Below are positions 25,953 to 31,960 of a stretch of 45,439 nt of DNA, piece after piece (the stretch's first letter is position 1; each line of letters opens with the position of its first letter). This stretch comes from Pectinatus brassicae (lineage in GTDB: Bacteria; Bacillota; Negativicutes; Selenomonadales; Selenomonadaceae): positions 1 to 45,439 of the forward strand of contig NZ_JACHFH010000024.1 in NCBI RefSeq assembly GCF_014201835.1. The letters run 5' to 3'. The notes under the pieces are model-generated. The model ran no database searches, was not told the origin of the DNA, and worked only from the letters and a program-made list of their open reading frames with translations. The translations under genes were made by a program, and so were the position numbers.

Positions 25953-26230
25953 AAAAAAAACCGTCTATCACTCTCGATAGACGGTACTAATTCCCTATGT
26001 TATAATATTTTTACGGATAGTTGATGTTTCGGTTTTTCCTCTTCGGAGGAGGTGGTACTTTGGATACATTTCAAGTTTTATCTTTAATGATAAGCTTCGG
26101 TATTCTTATAGTTGCCATTATTTCATGCACTAAAATGAAATAAACCGACTCATGTGACAAGCCGGTTTTCATTCAAACTCAAACATATTCTAGGAAAACC
26201 GAGCTCTCACACATCAGCTATCCTTTTATT
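25953..26230 (-). ncRNA. Antisense antitoxin RNA, copy 1
   Basis: A minus-strand promoter (TTGCAA at 26260-26265, 17 bases, TATTAT at 26237-26242) points across the whole toxin gene. A Rho-independent terminator (ACCGTCTATC/GATAGACGGT plus T-run, 25953-25985) ends it upstream of the toxin promoter. The predicted RNA is about 278 nt and fully complementary to the toxin message. No RNA evidence exists in the sequence itself. Confidence 0.7.
26060..26143 (+). CDS. Holin-like type I toxin, copy 1
   Basis: 27 residues from TTG 26060: MDTFQVLSLMISFGILIVAI then ISCTKMK. A short polar start, one membrane helix (5-22) and a basic tail match the putative holin-like toxin family (TxpA/BsrG-like). A TGTTATAAT extended -10 (26001-26006) sets the mRNA start near GGATAG (26015). 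The Shine-Dalgarno GGAGGAGG is paired in CCTC-TTCG-GAGG. A weak terminator (AAACCG...CGGTTTTC) follows the stop. Toxicity is inferred from the family. Confidence 0.8.
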   Translation: MDTFQVLSLMISFGILIVAIISCTKMK

Positions 26231-26295
26231 ATTTTTATAATAACATATATTTTTTCCCATTGCAATAATACTATCTGGTAAAAATAATGGTTTTA

Positions 26296-26346
26296 AAGCC
26301 GTCCCTTCAGGGAAGGTGGCTCAGCGCAGCTGAGTCGGAAGGGTTA
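26296..26346 (+). repeat. Dispersed hairpin repeat, family A
   Basis: Reads aaagccgtcccttcagggaa, then ggtgg, the CTCAGCGCAGCTGAG stem and tcggaagggtt. Confidence 0.85.
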
Positions 26347-26369
26347 TACTTTTACCTTGTTCTAATAAT

Positions 26370-26413
26370 AACCCCTCAGACGGCTTCGCCGCCAGCTCCC
26401 CTGCATGGGAGCC
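26370..26413 (+). repeat. Dispersed hairpin repeat, family B
   Basis: Reads aacccctcagacggcttcgc, then cgccagctcccctgcatggg, then agcc. This copy is the consensus form. Confidence 0.85.
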
Positions 26414-26478
26414 ATAGGGCCATCACTATATATCACTTTTTCAATAAAATATATCAAGTTTATTTTACCTGTGGTTTT

Positions 26479-26580
26479 AAAGCCGTCCCTAGCACTGTGT
26501 GTACTGTATTTCTAAAGTGCTAAAGCACTAAGAACTACAGCATAGGGAAGGTGGCATTGCGTAGCAATGACGGAAGGGTT
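26479..26580 (+). repeat. Family A repeat with nested element
   Basis: The family A loop between gccgtccc and agggaaggtgg is expanded by about 50 bases (TAGCACTGTGTGTACTG, AAAGTGCTAAAGCACT, AAGAACTACAGCAT). Confidence 0.85.
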
Positions 26581-26599
26581 TTCCCAACTCTTATCCCAA

Positions 26600-26875
26600 T
26601 AAAAAACCGCCTCTCTCTCTCGATAGACGGTGCTAATTCTCTATGTTATAATATTTTCATGTATAGTTGATGTTTCGGTTCTTCCTCTCCAGAGGAGGTG
26701 GTACTTTGGATACATTTCAAGTTTTATCTTTAATGATAAGCTTCGGTATTCTTATAGTTGCCATTATTTCATGTAATAAAATGAAATAAACCGACTCAAT
26801 TTGCAAGCCGGTTTTCTTTCAAACATGATAAATTCGAGGAAAACCGAGCGAGCAAGCATCAGCTATCCTTTTATT
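26600..26875 (-). ncRNA. Antisense antitoxin RNA, copy 2
   Basis: Minus-strand promoter TTGCAA (26905-26910), 17 bases, TATTAT (26882-26887). The terminator stem upstream of the toxin is degenerate (ACCGCCTCTC against GATAGACGGT), so 3' ending may be inefficient. Confidence 0.6.
26706..26789 (+). CDS. Holin-like type I toxin, copy 2
   Basis: 27 residues from TTG 26706, identical to copy 1 except N for T near the end (ISCNKMK). The TATAAT box is at 26647-26652. The ribosome site is paired as CCTCT-CC-AGAGG, a different sequence from copy 1 but the same structure. Confidence 0.78.
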   Translation: MDTFQVLSLMISFGILIVAIISCNKMK

Positions 26876-26939
26876 ATTTTTATAATAACATATATTTTTT
26901 CCCATTGCAATAATACTATCTGGTAAAAATAATGGTTTT

Positions 26940-26990
26940 AAAGCCGTCCCTTCAGGGAAGGTGGCTCAGCGCAGCTGAGTCGGAAGGGTT
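26940..26990 (+). repeat. Dispersed hairpin repeat, family A
   Basis: Near-identical to the copy at 26296, with the CTCAGC/GCTGAG stem. It sits just after the DUF2922 terminator (on the minus strand). Confidence 0.85.
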
Positions 26991-26993
26991 AAC

Positions 26994-27032
26994 AAAACAG
27001 GTGCTGCATTATTTTCGCAGCACCTGTTTTCT
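26994..27032 (-). terminator. Terminator of the DUF1659-DUF2922 operon
   Basis: AAAACAGGTGCTGC and GCAGCACCTGTTTT form a 14-bp perfect stem just after the DUF2922 stop. Confidence 0.88.
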
Positions 27033-27038
27033 ATCCCG

Positions 27039-27257
27039 TTATGCTAATTCCACATTTTCCGTTGTCCGTACATAAGCTTCCGCAATTGTTGAAGCCGCCA
27101 CACCATTTTTACTAACAATATTATTGGTAATCATGCTGTTCATTGCCGCTTCAACTTCAGCCTTAGTAATACCATCTTTAGGATTACTTAAGCTATAGGT
27201 CAATTTTTTACCGTCCTCTAAAGCAAATACCATCTGAAGTTTCTTAGTTGCCGCCAT
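27039..27257 (-). CDS. DUF2922-family protein
   Basis: 72 residues: MAATKKLQMVFALEDGKKLT, then YSLSNPKDGITKAEVEAAMN and a short C-terminal part ending TTENVELA. It matches the small DUF2922 family of Firmicutes, function unknown, usually found beside DUF1659 and YvrJ genes. Predicted beta-rich and soluble, with no signal peptide. It lies 31 bases after the DUF1659 gene, is preceded by GGAGGTGAG, and shares its MAATK start with that gene, hinting at a common origin. Confidence 0.8.
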   Translation of the reverse strand: MAATKKLQMVFALEDGKKLTYSLSNPKDGITKAEVEAAMNSMITNNIVSKNGVAASTIAEAYVRTTENVELA

Positions 27258-27288
27258 TTTCTCACCTCCTCTGCTGCCTTATTTTTAC

Positions 27289-27513
27289 TTACGCTTCACT
27301 TAAAGTACATACATCCTGACGCATAACAGCGCCGACAGGATATTCCTGCAGTGCGCCTAATGCATTACCAGCACTTAAAAGACTGTCATCAGTTGCTGCC
27401 GCATTAATTGAAGCAAAATTACGCTGACTGAACTTTGGTTCCCCACTAGCAGTAAGTCCGGTCTGTACCTTAACAATAAGCTTTGTGCTTTGCTCTGTTT
27501 TTGTTGCTGCCAT
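27289..27513 (-). CDS. DUF1659-family protein
   Basis: 74 residues: MAATKTEQSTKLIVKVQTGL, followed by GEPKFSQRNFASINAAATDD and a tail ending VMRQDVCTLSEA. The KFSQRNFASINAAATDDSLL stretch is characteristic of DUF1659. First gene of a two-gene minus-strand operon, with AAAGGGGG before its ATG. No known activity. It lies between toxin copies 2 and 3 in the island. Confidence 0.8.
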   Translation of the reverse strand: MAATKTEQSTKLIVKVQTGLTASGEPKFSQRNFASINAAATDDSLLSAGNALGALQEYPVGAVMRQDVCTLSEA

Positions 27514-27602
27514 CTTTCATTCCCCCTTTCACTTCTATACATGCCACTAGCCTAAAAAAATACAATCATTAAATAAAACTTCTCTTAAATATTTTTAGTT
27601 TT

Positions 27603-27653
27603 AAAGCCGTCCCTCTAGGGAAGGTGGCATTGCGTAGCAATGACGGAAGGATT
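27603..27653 (+). repeat. Dispersed hairpin repeat, family A
   Basis: aaagccgtccctctagggaa arms with the CATTGCGTAGCAATG stem. Confidence 0.85.
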
Positions 27654-27677
27654 ATACTTTTACCTTGTTCTAATAAT

Positions 27678-27721
27678 AACCCCTCAGACGGCTTCGCCGC
27701 CAGCTCCCCTGTATGGGAGCC
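27678..27721 (+). repeat. Dispersed hairpin repeat, family B
   Basis: Consensus form with loop ctgtat between GCTCCC and GGGAGC. Confidence 0.85.
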
Positions 27722-27787
27722 ATAGGGCCATCACTATATATCAATTTTTCAATAAAAATATATTAAGTTTATTTTACCTGTGGTTTT

Positions 27788-27888
27788 AAAGCCGTCCCTA
27801 GCACTGTGTGTACTGTATTTCTAAAGTGCTAAAGCACTAAGAACTACAGCATAGGGAAGGTGGTATTGCGTAGCAATGACGGAAGAGT
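27788..27888 (+). repeat. Family A repeat with nested element
   Basis: Nearly identical to 26479-26580, including the flanking bases, indicating duplication of a larger unit. Confidence 0.85.
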
Positions 27889-27908
27889 TTCCCTACTTCT
27901 CGCTCCAA

Positions 27909-28186
27909 TAAAAAAACCGCCTATCACTCTCGATAGACGGTGCTAATTCTCTATGTTATAATATTTCCATGGATAGTTGATGTTTCGGTTTTTCCTCTCC
28001 AGAGGAGGTGGTACTTTGGATACATTTCAAGTTTTATCTTTAATGATAAGCTTCGGTATTCTTATAGTTGCCATTATTTCATGTAATAAAATGAAATAAA
28101 CCGACTCATGTGTGTAAGCCGGCTTTTTCCAAACTAATCAGTATATGAGGAAAGCCGAGCAACCACGCATCAACTATCCTTTTATT
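27909..28186 (-). ncRNA. Antisense antitoxin RNA, copy 3
   Basis: Minus-strand promoter TTGCAA (28216-28221), 17 bases, TATTAT (28193-28198). The terminator stem (CCGCCTATC against GATAGACGG) is followed by a T-run at 27909-27916. Confidence 0.68.
28016..28099 (+). CDS. Holin-like type I toxin, copy 3
   Basis: 27 residues from TTG 28016, identical in protein to copy 2. TATAAT is at 27957-27962. The mRNA start GGATAGTTGATG pairs perfectly with CATCAACTATCC at 28168-28179. The ribosome site is in a CCTCT-CC-AGAGG hairpin. Confidence 0.78.
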   Translation: MDTFQVLSLMISFGILIVAIISCNKMK

Positions 28187-28250
28187 ATTTTCATAATAAC
28201 ATATATTTTTTACTATTGCAATAATACTATCTGGTAAAAATAATGGTTTT

Positions 28251-28303
28251 AAAGCCGTCCCTTCAGGGAAAGTGGCATTGCGCTAGCAATGACGGAAAGG
28301 TTT
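28251..28303 (+). repeat. Dispersed hairpin repeat, family A
   Basis: aaagccgtcccttcagggaa arms with an extra base in the second loop (CATTGC-GCTA-GCAATG). Confidence 0.8.
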
Positions 28304-28321
28304 TCCTACTTCTCTCTCCAA

Positions 28322-28610
28322 TAAAAAAACCGCCTATCACTCTCGATAGACGGTACTAATTCTCTATGTTATAATTATTTTGTGGATAGTTGATTTGGCT
28401 TTTCCTCCTTAGGGAGGTGGCACAATGAGTACATTCCAAGTTTTATCTTTAATGATAAGCTTCGGTATACTTATCGTTGCTATTATTTCTTGTACTAAAA
28501 TGAAATAAAGCCAGACCTTTTGCTAAGATCCAGCTTTTCTTTCACACTATTAAAATTCACTCGAGGAAAGCTGAGCCTCTGCAAAGGCATAAATCAACTA
28601 TCCTTTTATT
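28322..28610 (-). ncRNA. Antisense antitoxin RNA, copy 4
   Basis: Minus-strand promoter TTGCAA (28640-28645), 17 bases, TATTAT (28617-28622). Terminator CCGCCTATC/GATAGACGG with a T-run at 28323-28329. Confidence 0.68.
28425..28508 (+). CDS. Holin-like type I toxin, copy 4
   Basis: 27 residues from ATG 28425: MSTFQVLSLMISFGILIVAI then ISCTKMK. Unlike copies 1-3 it has an ATG start and third-position changes. The TATAAT box is at 28370-28375. The ribosome site lies in a CCTCC/GGAGG hairpin. The mRNA start GGATAGTTGATT matches AATCAACTATCC downstream (28592-28603), a compensatory G-to-T/C-to-A change relative to copy 3. Confidence 0.8.
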   Translation: MSTFQVLSLMISFGILIVAIISCTKMK

Positions 28611-28671
28611 GTTTTTATAATAACATATATTTTTTACTATTGCAATAATACTATCTTATAAACCGTATCTC

Positions 28672-28820
28672 AAGCCGTCCCTTGCACTGTGTGTACTATA
28701 TTTCTGCTTTGCTTACTACATTTCTAAGCACTGAAGTGCAAAGAACTGTAGCATAAGCGCTAAAGCGCAAAGAACTATAGCAAGGGAAAGTGGCATTGCA
28801 AAGCAATAGCGGAAGGATTA
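28672..28820 (+). repeat. Family A repeat with double nested element
   Basis: The loop holds two tandem nested units: AAGCACTGAAGTGCAAAG and AAGCGCTAAAGCGCAAAG, each followed by AACTRTAGCA. Their hairpin arms differ but still pair (GCACT/AGTGC and GCGCT/AGCGC). Confidence 0.85.
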
Positions 28821-28840
28821 TCTTTTACCTGGTTCTAATC

Positions 28841-28872
28841 GGCTTCGCCGCCAGCTCCCCTGTATGGGAGCC
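28841..28872 (+). repeat. Truncated family B repeat
   Basis: ggcttcgccgccagctcccc then tgtatgggagcc, lacking the usual aacccctcaga start. Confidence 0.8.
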
Positions 28873-28937
28873 ATAGGGCCATCACTATATATCAATTTTT
28901 CAATAAAATACATTAAGTTTATTTTACCTGTGATTTT

Positions 28938-29058
28938 AAAGCCGTCCCTTGCACTGTGTGTACTATATTTCTGCTCTGCCTACTACATTTCTAAGCACTG
29001 AAGCGCAAAGAACTATAGCAAGGGAAGGTGGCATTGCGTAGCAATGACGGAAGGGTTT
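28938..29058 (+). repeat. Family A repeat with nested element
   Basis: Loop carries TTGCACTGTGTGTACTA, TACTACATTTCTAAGC and ACTGAAGCGCAAAGAACT; the outer stem is CATTGC/GCAATG. Confidence 0.85.
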
Positions 29059-29076
29059 TCCCAACTCTTATCCCAA

Positions 29077-29361
29077 TAAAAAACCGCCTCTCTCTCTCGA
29101 TAGACGGTGCTAATTCTCTATGTTATAATATTTTCATGGATAGTTGATGTTTCGGTTCTTCCTCTTCGGAGGGAGGTGGTACTACTTGACTACTTTTCAA
29201 ACCTTGTCTTTAATGATAAGCTTTGCCAGTCTAATAGTACTTGTTATTTCTTGTTGTAATACTAAGAAATAAAGCCGCGACTCTGTGATTAGCCCGGCTT
29301 CTTTCAAAACAAACGTTATGTGAGGAAAGCCGAGCAACCACGCATCAACTATCCTTTTATT
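29077..29361 (-). ncRNA. Antisense antitoxin RNA, copy 5
   Basis: Minus-strand promoter TTGCAA (29391-29396), 17 bases, TATTAT (29368-29373). The terminator stem is the degenerate form also seen in copy 2. Confidence 0.6.
29186..29272 (+). CDS. Holin-like type I toxin, copy 5 (divergent)
   Basis: 28 residues from TTG 29186: MTTFQTLSLMISFASLIVLV then ISCCNTKK. It keeps the family pattern but differs at about ten positions from the other copies. The TATAAT box is at 29124-29129. The ribosome site is in CCTC-TTCG-GAGG with a one-base insertion (GAGGGAGG). GGATAGTTGATG pairs exactly with 29343-29354. Conservation of the frame despite divergence argues for selection. Confidence 0.75.
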   Translation: MTTFQTLSLMISFASLIVLVISCCNTKK

Positions 29362-29452
29362 GTTTTTATAATAACATATATTTTTTACTATTGCAATAAT
29401 TACCACCATCACTAATGACAAACTATATTATTTATTGTATTATTATGGTCTC

Positions 29453-29503
29453 AAAGCCTTCCCTTTAGGGAAGGTGGCTCAGCGTAGCTGAGTCGGAAGG
29501 GTT
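29453..29503 (+). repeat. Dispersed hairpin repeat, family A
   Basis: aaagccttccctttagggaa arms with the CTCAGCGTAGCTGAG stem. Confidence 0.85.
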
Positions 29504-29525
29504 ATTCTTTTACCTGGTTAATAAT

Positions 29526-29569
29526 AACCCCTCAGACGGCTTCGCCGCCAGCTCCCCTGCATGGGAGCC
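29526..29569 (+). repeat. Dispersed hairpin repeat, family B
   Basis: Consensus form with loop ctgcat. Confidence 0.85.
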
Positions 29570-29634
29570 ATAGGGCCATCACTATATATCACTTTTTCAA
29601 TAAAATATATCAAGTTTATTTTACCTGTGGTTTT

Positions 29635-29737
29635 AAAGCCGTCCCTAGCACTGTGTGTACTGTATTTCTAAAGTGCTAAAGCACTAAGAACTACAGCATA
29701 GGGAGGGTGGCATTATACAGCAATGAAGGAAGGGTTT
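29635..29737 (+). repeat. Family A repeat with nested element
   Basis: Same nested unit as 26479-26580; the second stem has decayed (cattatacagcaatg). Confidence 0.8.
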
Positions 29738-29756
29738 TCACAACTCTTTTCTCCAA

Positions 29757-30041
29757 TAAAAACCGCCTATCGCTTATGATAGAGGGTTTTATTTCTCTAT
29801 GTTATAATTATTTTGTGGATAGTTGATTCGGCTTTTCCTCCTTAGGGAGGTGGCACAATGAGTACATTCCAAGTTTTATCTTTAATGATAAGCTTCGGTA
29901 TACTTATCGTTGCTATTATTTCTTGTACTAAAATGAAATAAAGCCAGACCTTTAATAAGACCCAGCTTTTCTTTCATACCTTTAAATTTACTCGAGGAAA
30001 GCTGTGCCTTAGCAGAGGCATAAATCAACTATCCTTTTATT
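29757..30041 (-). ncRNA. Antisense antitoxin RNA, copy 6
   Basis: Minus-strand promoter TTGCAA (30071-30076), 17 bases, TATTAT (30048-30053). The terminator stem is damaged (CCGCCTATC against GATAGAGGG), so the 3' end is uncertain. Confidence 0.6.
29858..29941 (+). CDS. Holin-like type I toxin, copy 6
   Basis: 27 residues from ATG 29858, protein identical to copy 4, with the same CCTCC/GGAGG ribosome-site hairpin and GGATAGTTGATT start. The TATAAT box is at 29813-29818. Copies 4 and 6 form one subgroup. Confidence 0.8.
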   Translation: MSTFQVLSLMISFGILIVAIISCTKMK

Positions 30042-30105
30042 GTTTTTATAATAACATATATTTTTTCCCATTGCAACAATACTATCTGGTAAAAATAGTG
30101 CTTTT

Positions 30106-30157
30106 AAAGCCTTCCCTTCAGGGAAGGTGACTCAGCATAGCTGAGTCGGAAGGGTTA
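30106..30157 (+). repeat. Dispersed hairpin repeat, family A
   Basis: aaagccttcccttcagggaa arms, CTCAGC-ATA-GCTGAG stem. Confidence 0.85.
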
Positions 30158-30180
30158 TACTTTTACCTTGTTCTAATAAT

Positions 30181-30224
30181 AACCCCTCAGACGGCTTCGC
30201 CGCCAGCTCCCCTGCATGGGAGCC
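30181..30224 (+). repeat. Dispersed hairpin repeat, family B
   Basis: Consensus form. Confidence 0.85.
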
Positions 30225-30289
30225 ATAGTATCATCAATATGTATCAATTTTTCAATAAAATATATTAAGTTTATTTTACCTGTGGTTTT

Positions 30290-30341
30290 AAAGCCGTCCC
30301 TCTAGGGAAGGTGGCATTGCGCCAGCAATGACGGAAGGGTT
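30290..30341 (+). repeat. Dispersed hairpin repeat, family A
   Basis: aaagccgtccctctagggaa arms, CATTGC-GCCA-GCAATG stem. Confidence 0.85.
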
Positions 30342-30368
30342 AAAAACTTAATATATAATAGTAAAATC

Positions 30369-30412
30369 ACCTCCTAACAACATGTATATATATGAAAACA
30401 TATTTAGGAGGT
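30369..30412 (+). promoter_or_regulatory. Hairpin masking the amidase ribosome-binding site
   Basis: ACCTCCTAA (30369-30377) pairs perfectly with TTAGGAGGT (30404-30412), the Shine-Dalgarno eight bases before ATG 30420. Partly paired AT bases lie in the loop. Translation would need the stem to open. Confidence 0.6.
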
Positions 30413-30419
30413 ATTATTT

Positions 30420-30986
30420 ATGAAAATATTTATCAATCCCGGTCATATGCCCAATGTCGACAGCGGTGCTGTAAATGAACATCTTATACTGCGAGAATGT
30501 GACATAGCTTTATCCATTGGTAATTTACTGGCTCACAAGTTAAAAATCACTGGTCATAAAGTTAAGCTGCTCCAAAGCAATAACCTTTGCGGCGAATCAC
30601 CCGATTATCCTAATATCTGTGCTATAGCCAATAACTGGCAAGCCGATATTTTTATCTCACTGCATTGCAACGCCTTTAATACTAAAGCCCGCGGCACTGA
30701 AACGCTCTGCTATAATAAAAATAGCAACGCTGGTGCCCTAGCACAACTTATCCAGCTGCAGCTTATCAATTCCCTGCAAAATTTTGATGCAGCCCTGCCT
30801 GACCGTGGTATTAAACAGCGACCTGACCTTGCCGTACTGCGCTGTACCACAATGCCCGCAATTTTAATAGAAATGGCCTTTATTGATAATGATAACGATG
30901 CTTTATTGCTTATTAATAAACAAGATACTATTGCTGCTGCAATCTCTCGCGGTATTACCGATTATGACGCTCAGTTGCACTGCTAA
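30420..30986 (+). CDS. N-acetylmuramoyl-L-alanine amidase (Amidase_3), no signal peptide
   Basis: 188 residues forming a single zinc amidase domain that cuts the lactyl-Ala bond of peptidoglycan. Metal and catalytic residues are visible: H9 in INPGHM, E26 in LRECDIA, H82 in ISLHCNAF and E151 in AILIEMAFIDN. There is no signal peptide, membrane helix or wall-binding domain, so it resembles phage endolysins or enzymes released by another route. It sits at the end of the toxin/sigma island, with TTTAGGAGGT before the ATG in a masking hairpin. Confidence 0.88.
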   Translation: MKIFINPGHMPNVDSGAVNEHLILRECDIALSIGNLLAHKLKITGHKVKLLQSNNLCGESPDYPNICAIANNWQADIFISLHCNAFNTKARGTETLCYNKNSNAGALAQLIQLQLINSLQNFDAALPDRGIKQRPDLAVLRCTTMPAILIEMAFIDNDNDALLLINKQDTIAAAISRGITDYDAQLHC

Positions 30987-31040
30987 ACTTATAAAGCTCA
31001 CATATTCTATCCCGATAGTCTAAAATGGTCTTTTCGCCTT

Positions 31041-31168
31041 ATAAATATTTTGGTAGGCATTGGCCTAGACAAAAATTTACTGGAATGATACGTATGGATT
31101 TATGTTGTCTGAGCGTAGCGAGTTTGAAATCCGTATCAGAACAGGACATTTTGGTCAAAAATATTTAT
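31041..31168. repeat. Imperfect long inverted repeat element
   Basis: ATAAATATTTT (31041-31051) and AAAATATTTAT (31158-31168) bound the segment. Inside, GATACGTATGGATTT and AAATCCGTATC (ending 31137) form a second imperfect stem. It resembles a small non-autonomous palindromic element and lies next to the break in toxin copy 7. Confidence 0.5.
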
Positions 31169-31191
31169 GATAGCGAAATATTTCTTTTTGA

Positions 31192-31220
31192 TACTTTTTC
31201 TTTGTGCCAAAGAAAAAGTA
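31192..31220. repeat. Perfect 13-bp hairpin
   Basis: TACTTTTTCTTTG and CAAAGAAAAAGTA with a TGC loop; it abuts the truncated toxin remnant. Confidence 0.65.
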
Positions 31221-31230
31221 TATATCACTG

Positions 31231-31273
31231 TATCCTTATCGTTGCTATTATTTCTTGTACTAAAATGAAATAA
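31231..31273 (+). pseudogene. Holin-like toxin copy 7, 3' remnant
   Basis: From about 31235 the sequence matches copies 4 and 6 (LIVAIISCTKMK and stop). The promoter, ribosome site and first half of the gene are gone, replaced by the inverted-repeat element. Confidence 0.8.
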
Positions 31274-31381
31274 AGCCAGACCTTTGGTTAAGACCCAGCT
31301 TTTCTTTCAACTTGTTTAAATCTACCTGAGGAAAGCTGTGCCTTGCCAGAGGCATAAATCAACTGTCCTTTTATTGTTTTT

Positions 31382-31410
31382 ATAATAGCATATATTTTTT
31401 ACTATTGCAA
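31382..31410 (-). promoter_or_regulatory. Orphan antisense promoter of toxin copy 7
   Basis: TTGCAA (31405-31410), 17 bases, TATTAT (31382-31387), as in intact copies. It would transcribe leftward through the toxin remnant and toward the amidase gene, with no full toxin to oppose. Confidence 0.6.
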
Positions 31411-31466
31411 TAATGACAAACTATATTATGTTGTTTATTGTAGTACTAATAGTAGAAAATGGTCTC

Positions 31467-31517
31467 AAAGCCGTCCCTCTAGAGAAGGTGGCTCAGCACA
31501 GCTGAGTCGGAAGGGTT
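31467..31517 (+). repeat. Dispersed hairpin repeat, family A
   Basis: aaagccgtccctctagagaa arms, CTCAGC-ACA-GCTGAG stem. Confidence 0.8.
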
Positions 31518-31539
31518 ATTCTTTTACCTGGTTAATAAT

Positions 31540-31583
31540 AACCCCTCAGACGGCTTCGCCGCCAGCTCCCCTATATGGGAGCC
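31540..31583 (+). repeat. Dispersed hairpin repeat, family B
   Basis: Consensus form with loop ctatat. Confidence 0.85.
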
Positions 31584-31648
31584 ATTAAACCATGAACATA
31601 TATCAATTTTTCAATAAAATATATTAAGTTTATTTTACCTATGGTTTT

Positions 31649-31797
31649 AAAGCCATCCCTAGCACTGTGTGTACTATATTTCTGCTCTGCCTACTACATT
31701 TCTAAGCACTGAAGTGCAAAGAACTGTAGCATAAGCGCTAAAGCACAAAAAACTATAGCAAGGGAAGGTGGCTCAGCGCAGCTGAGTCGGAAGGGTT
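31649..31797 (+). repeat. Family A repeat with double nested element
   Basis: Two tandem nested units as in 28672-28820; the outer second stem here is CTCAGC/GCTGAG instead. Confidence 0.85.
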
Positions 31798-31841
31798 AAA
31801 AAAAAGCAAAAGCCAAATTATTAACGGCTTTTGCTTTTTTT
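31798..31841. terminator. Terminator
   Basis: AAAAGCAAAAGCC and GGCTTTTGCTTTT arms with A- and T-runs, able to act on both strands. It closes the toxin island and lies 120 bases after the end of the secreted-protein gene. Confidence 0.8.
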
Positions 31842-31960
31842 ATGCATTTTTACCTGAGAAAGAACTTATCACTATATTCAATTCTATTATCCATAGGGGT
31901 TAGATAACAGTTTAGGCATATATGATAATTTAATGTATAACAAATCCTATATTCAGTTTT

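Noticed and set aside
29197-29421. 74-codon minus-strand frame opposite toxin copy 5
   Set aside because: It covers the antisense RNA region, has no ribosome site and is not conserved in the other copies.
31025-31273. 82-codon plus-strand open frame ending in the toxin tail
   Set aside because: It runs through a palindromic element into a truncated toxin; the fusion has no ribosome site and looks accidental.
26000-31300. CRISPR array
   Set aside because: Repeats are long, hairpin-rich, irregularly spaced and contain toxin genes; spacers are conserved, not unique, and no cas genes are present.
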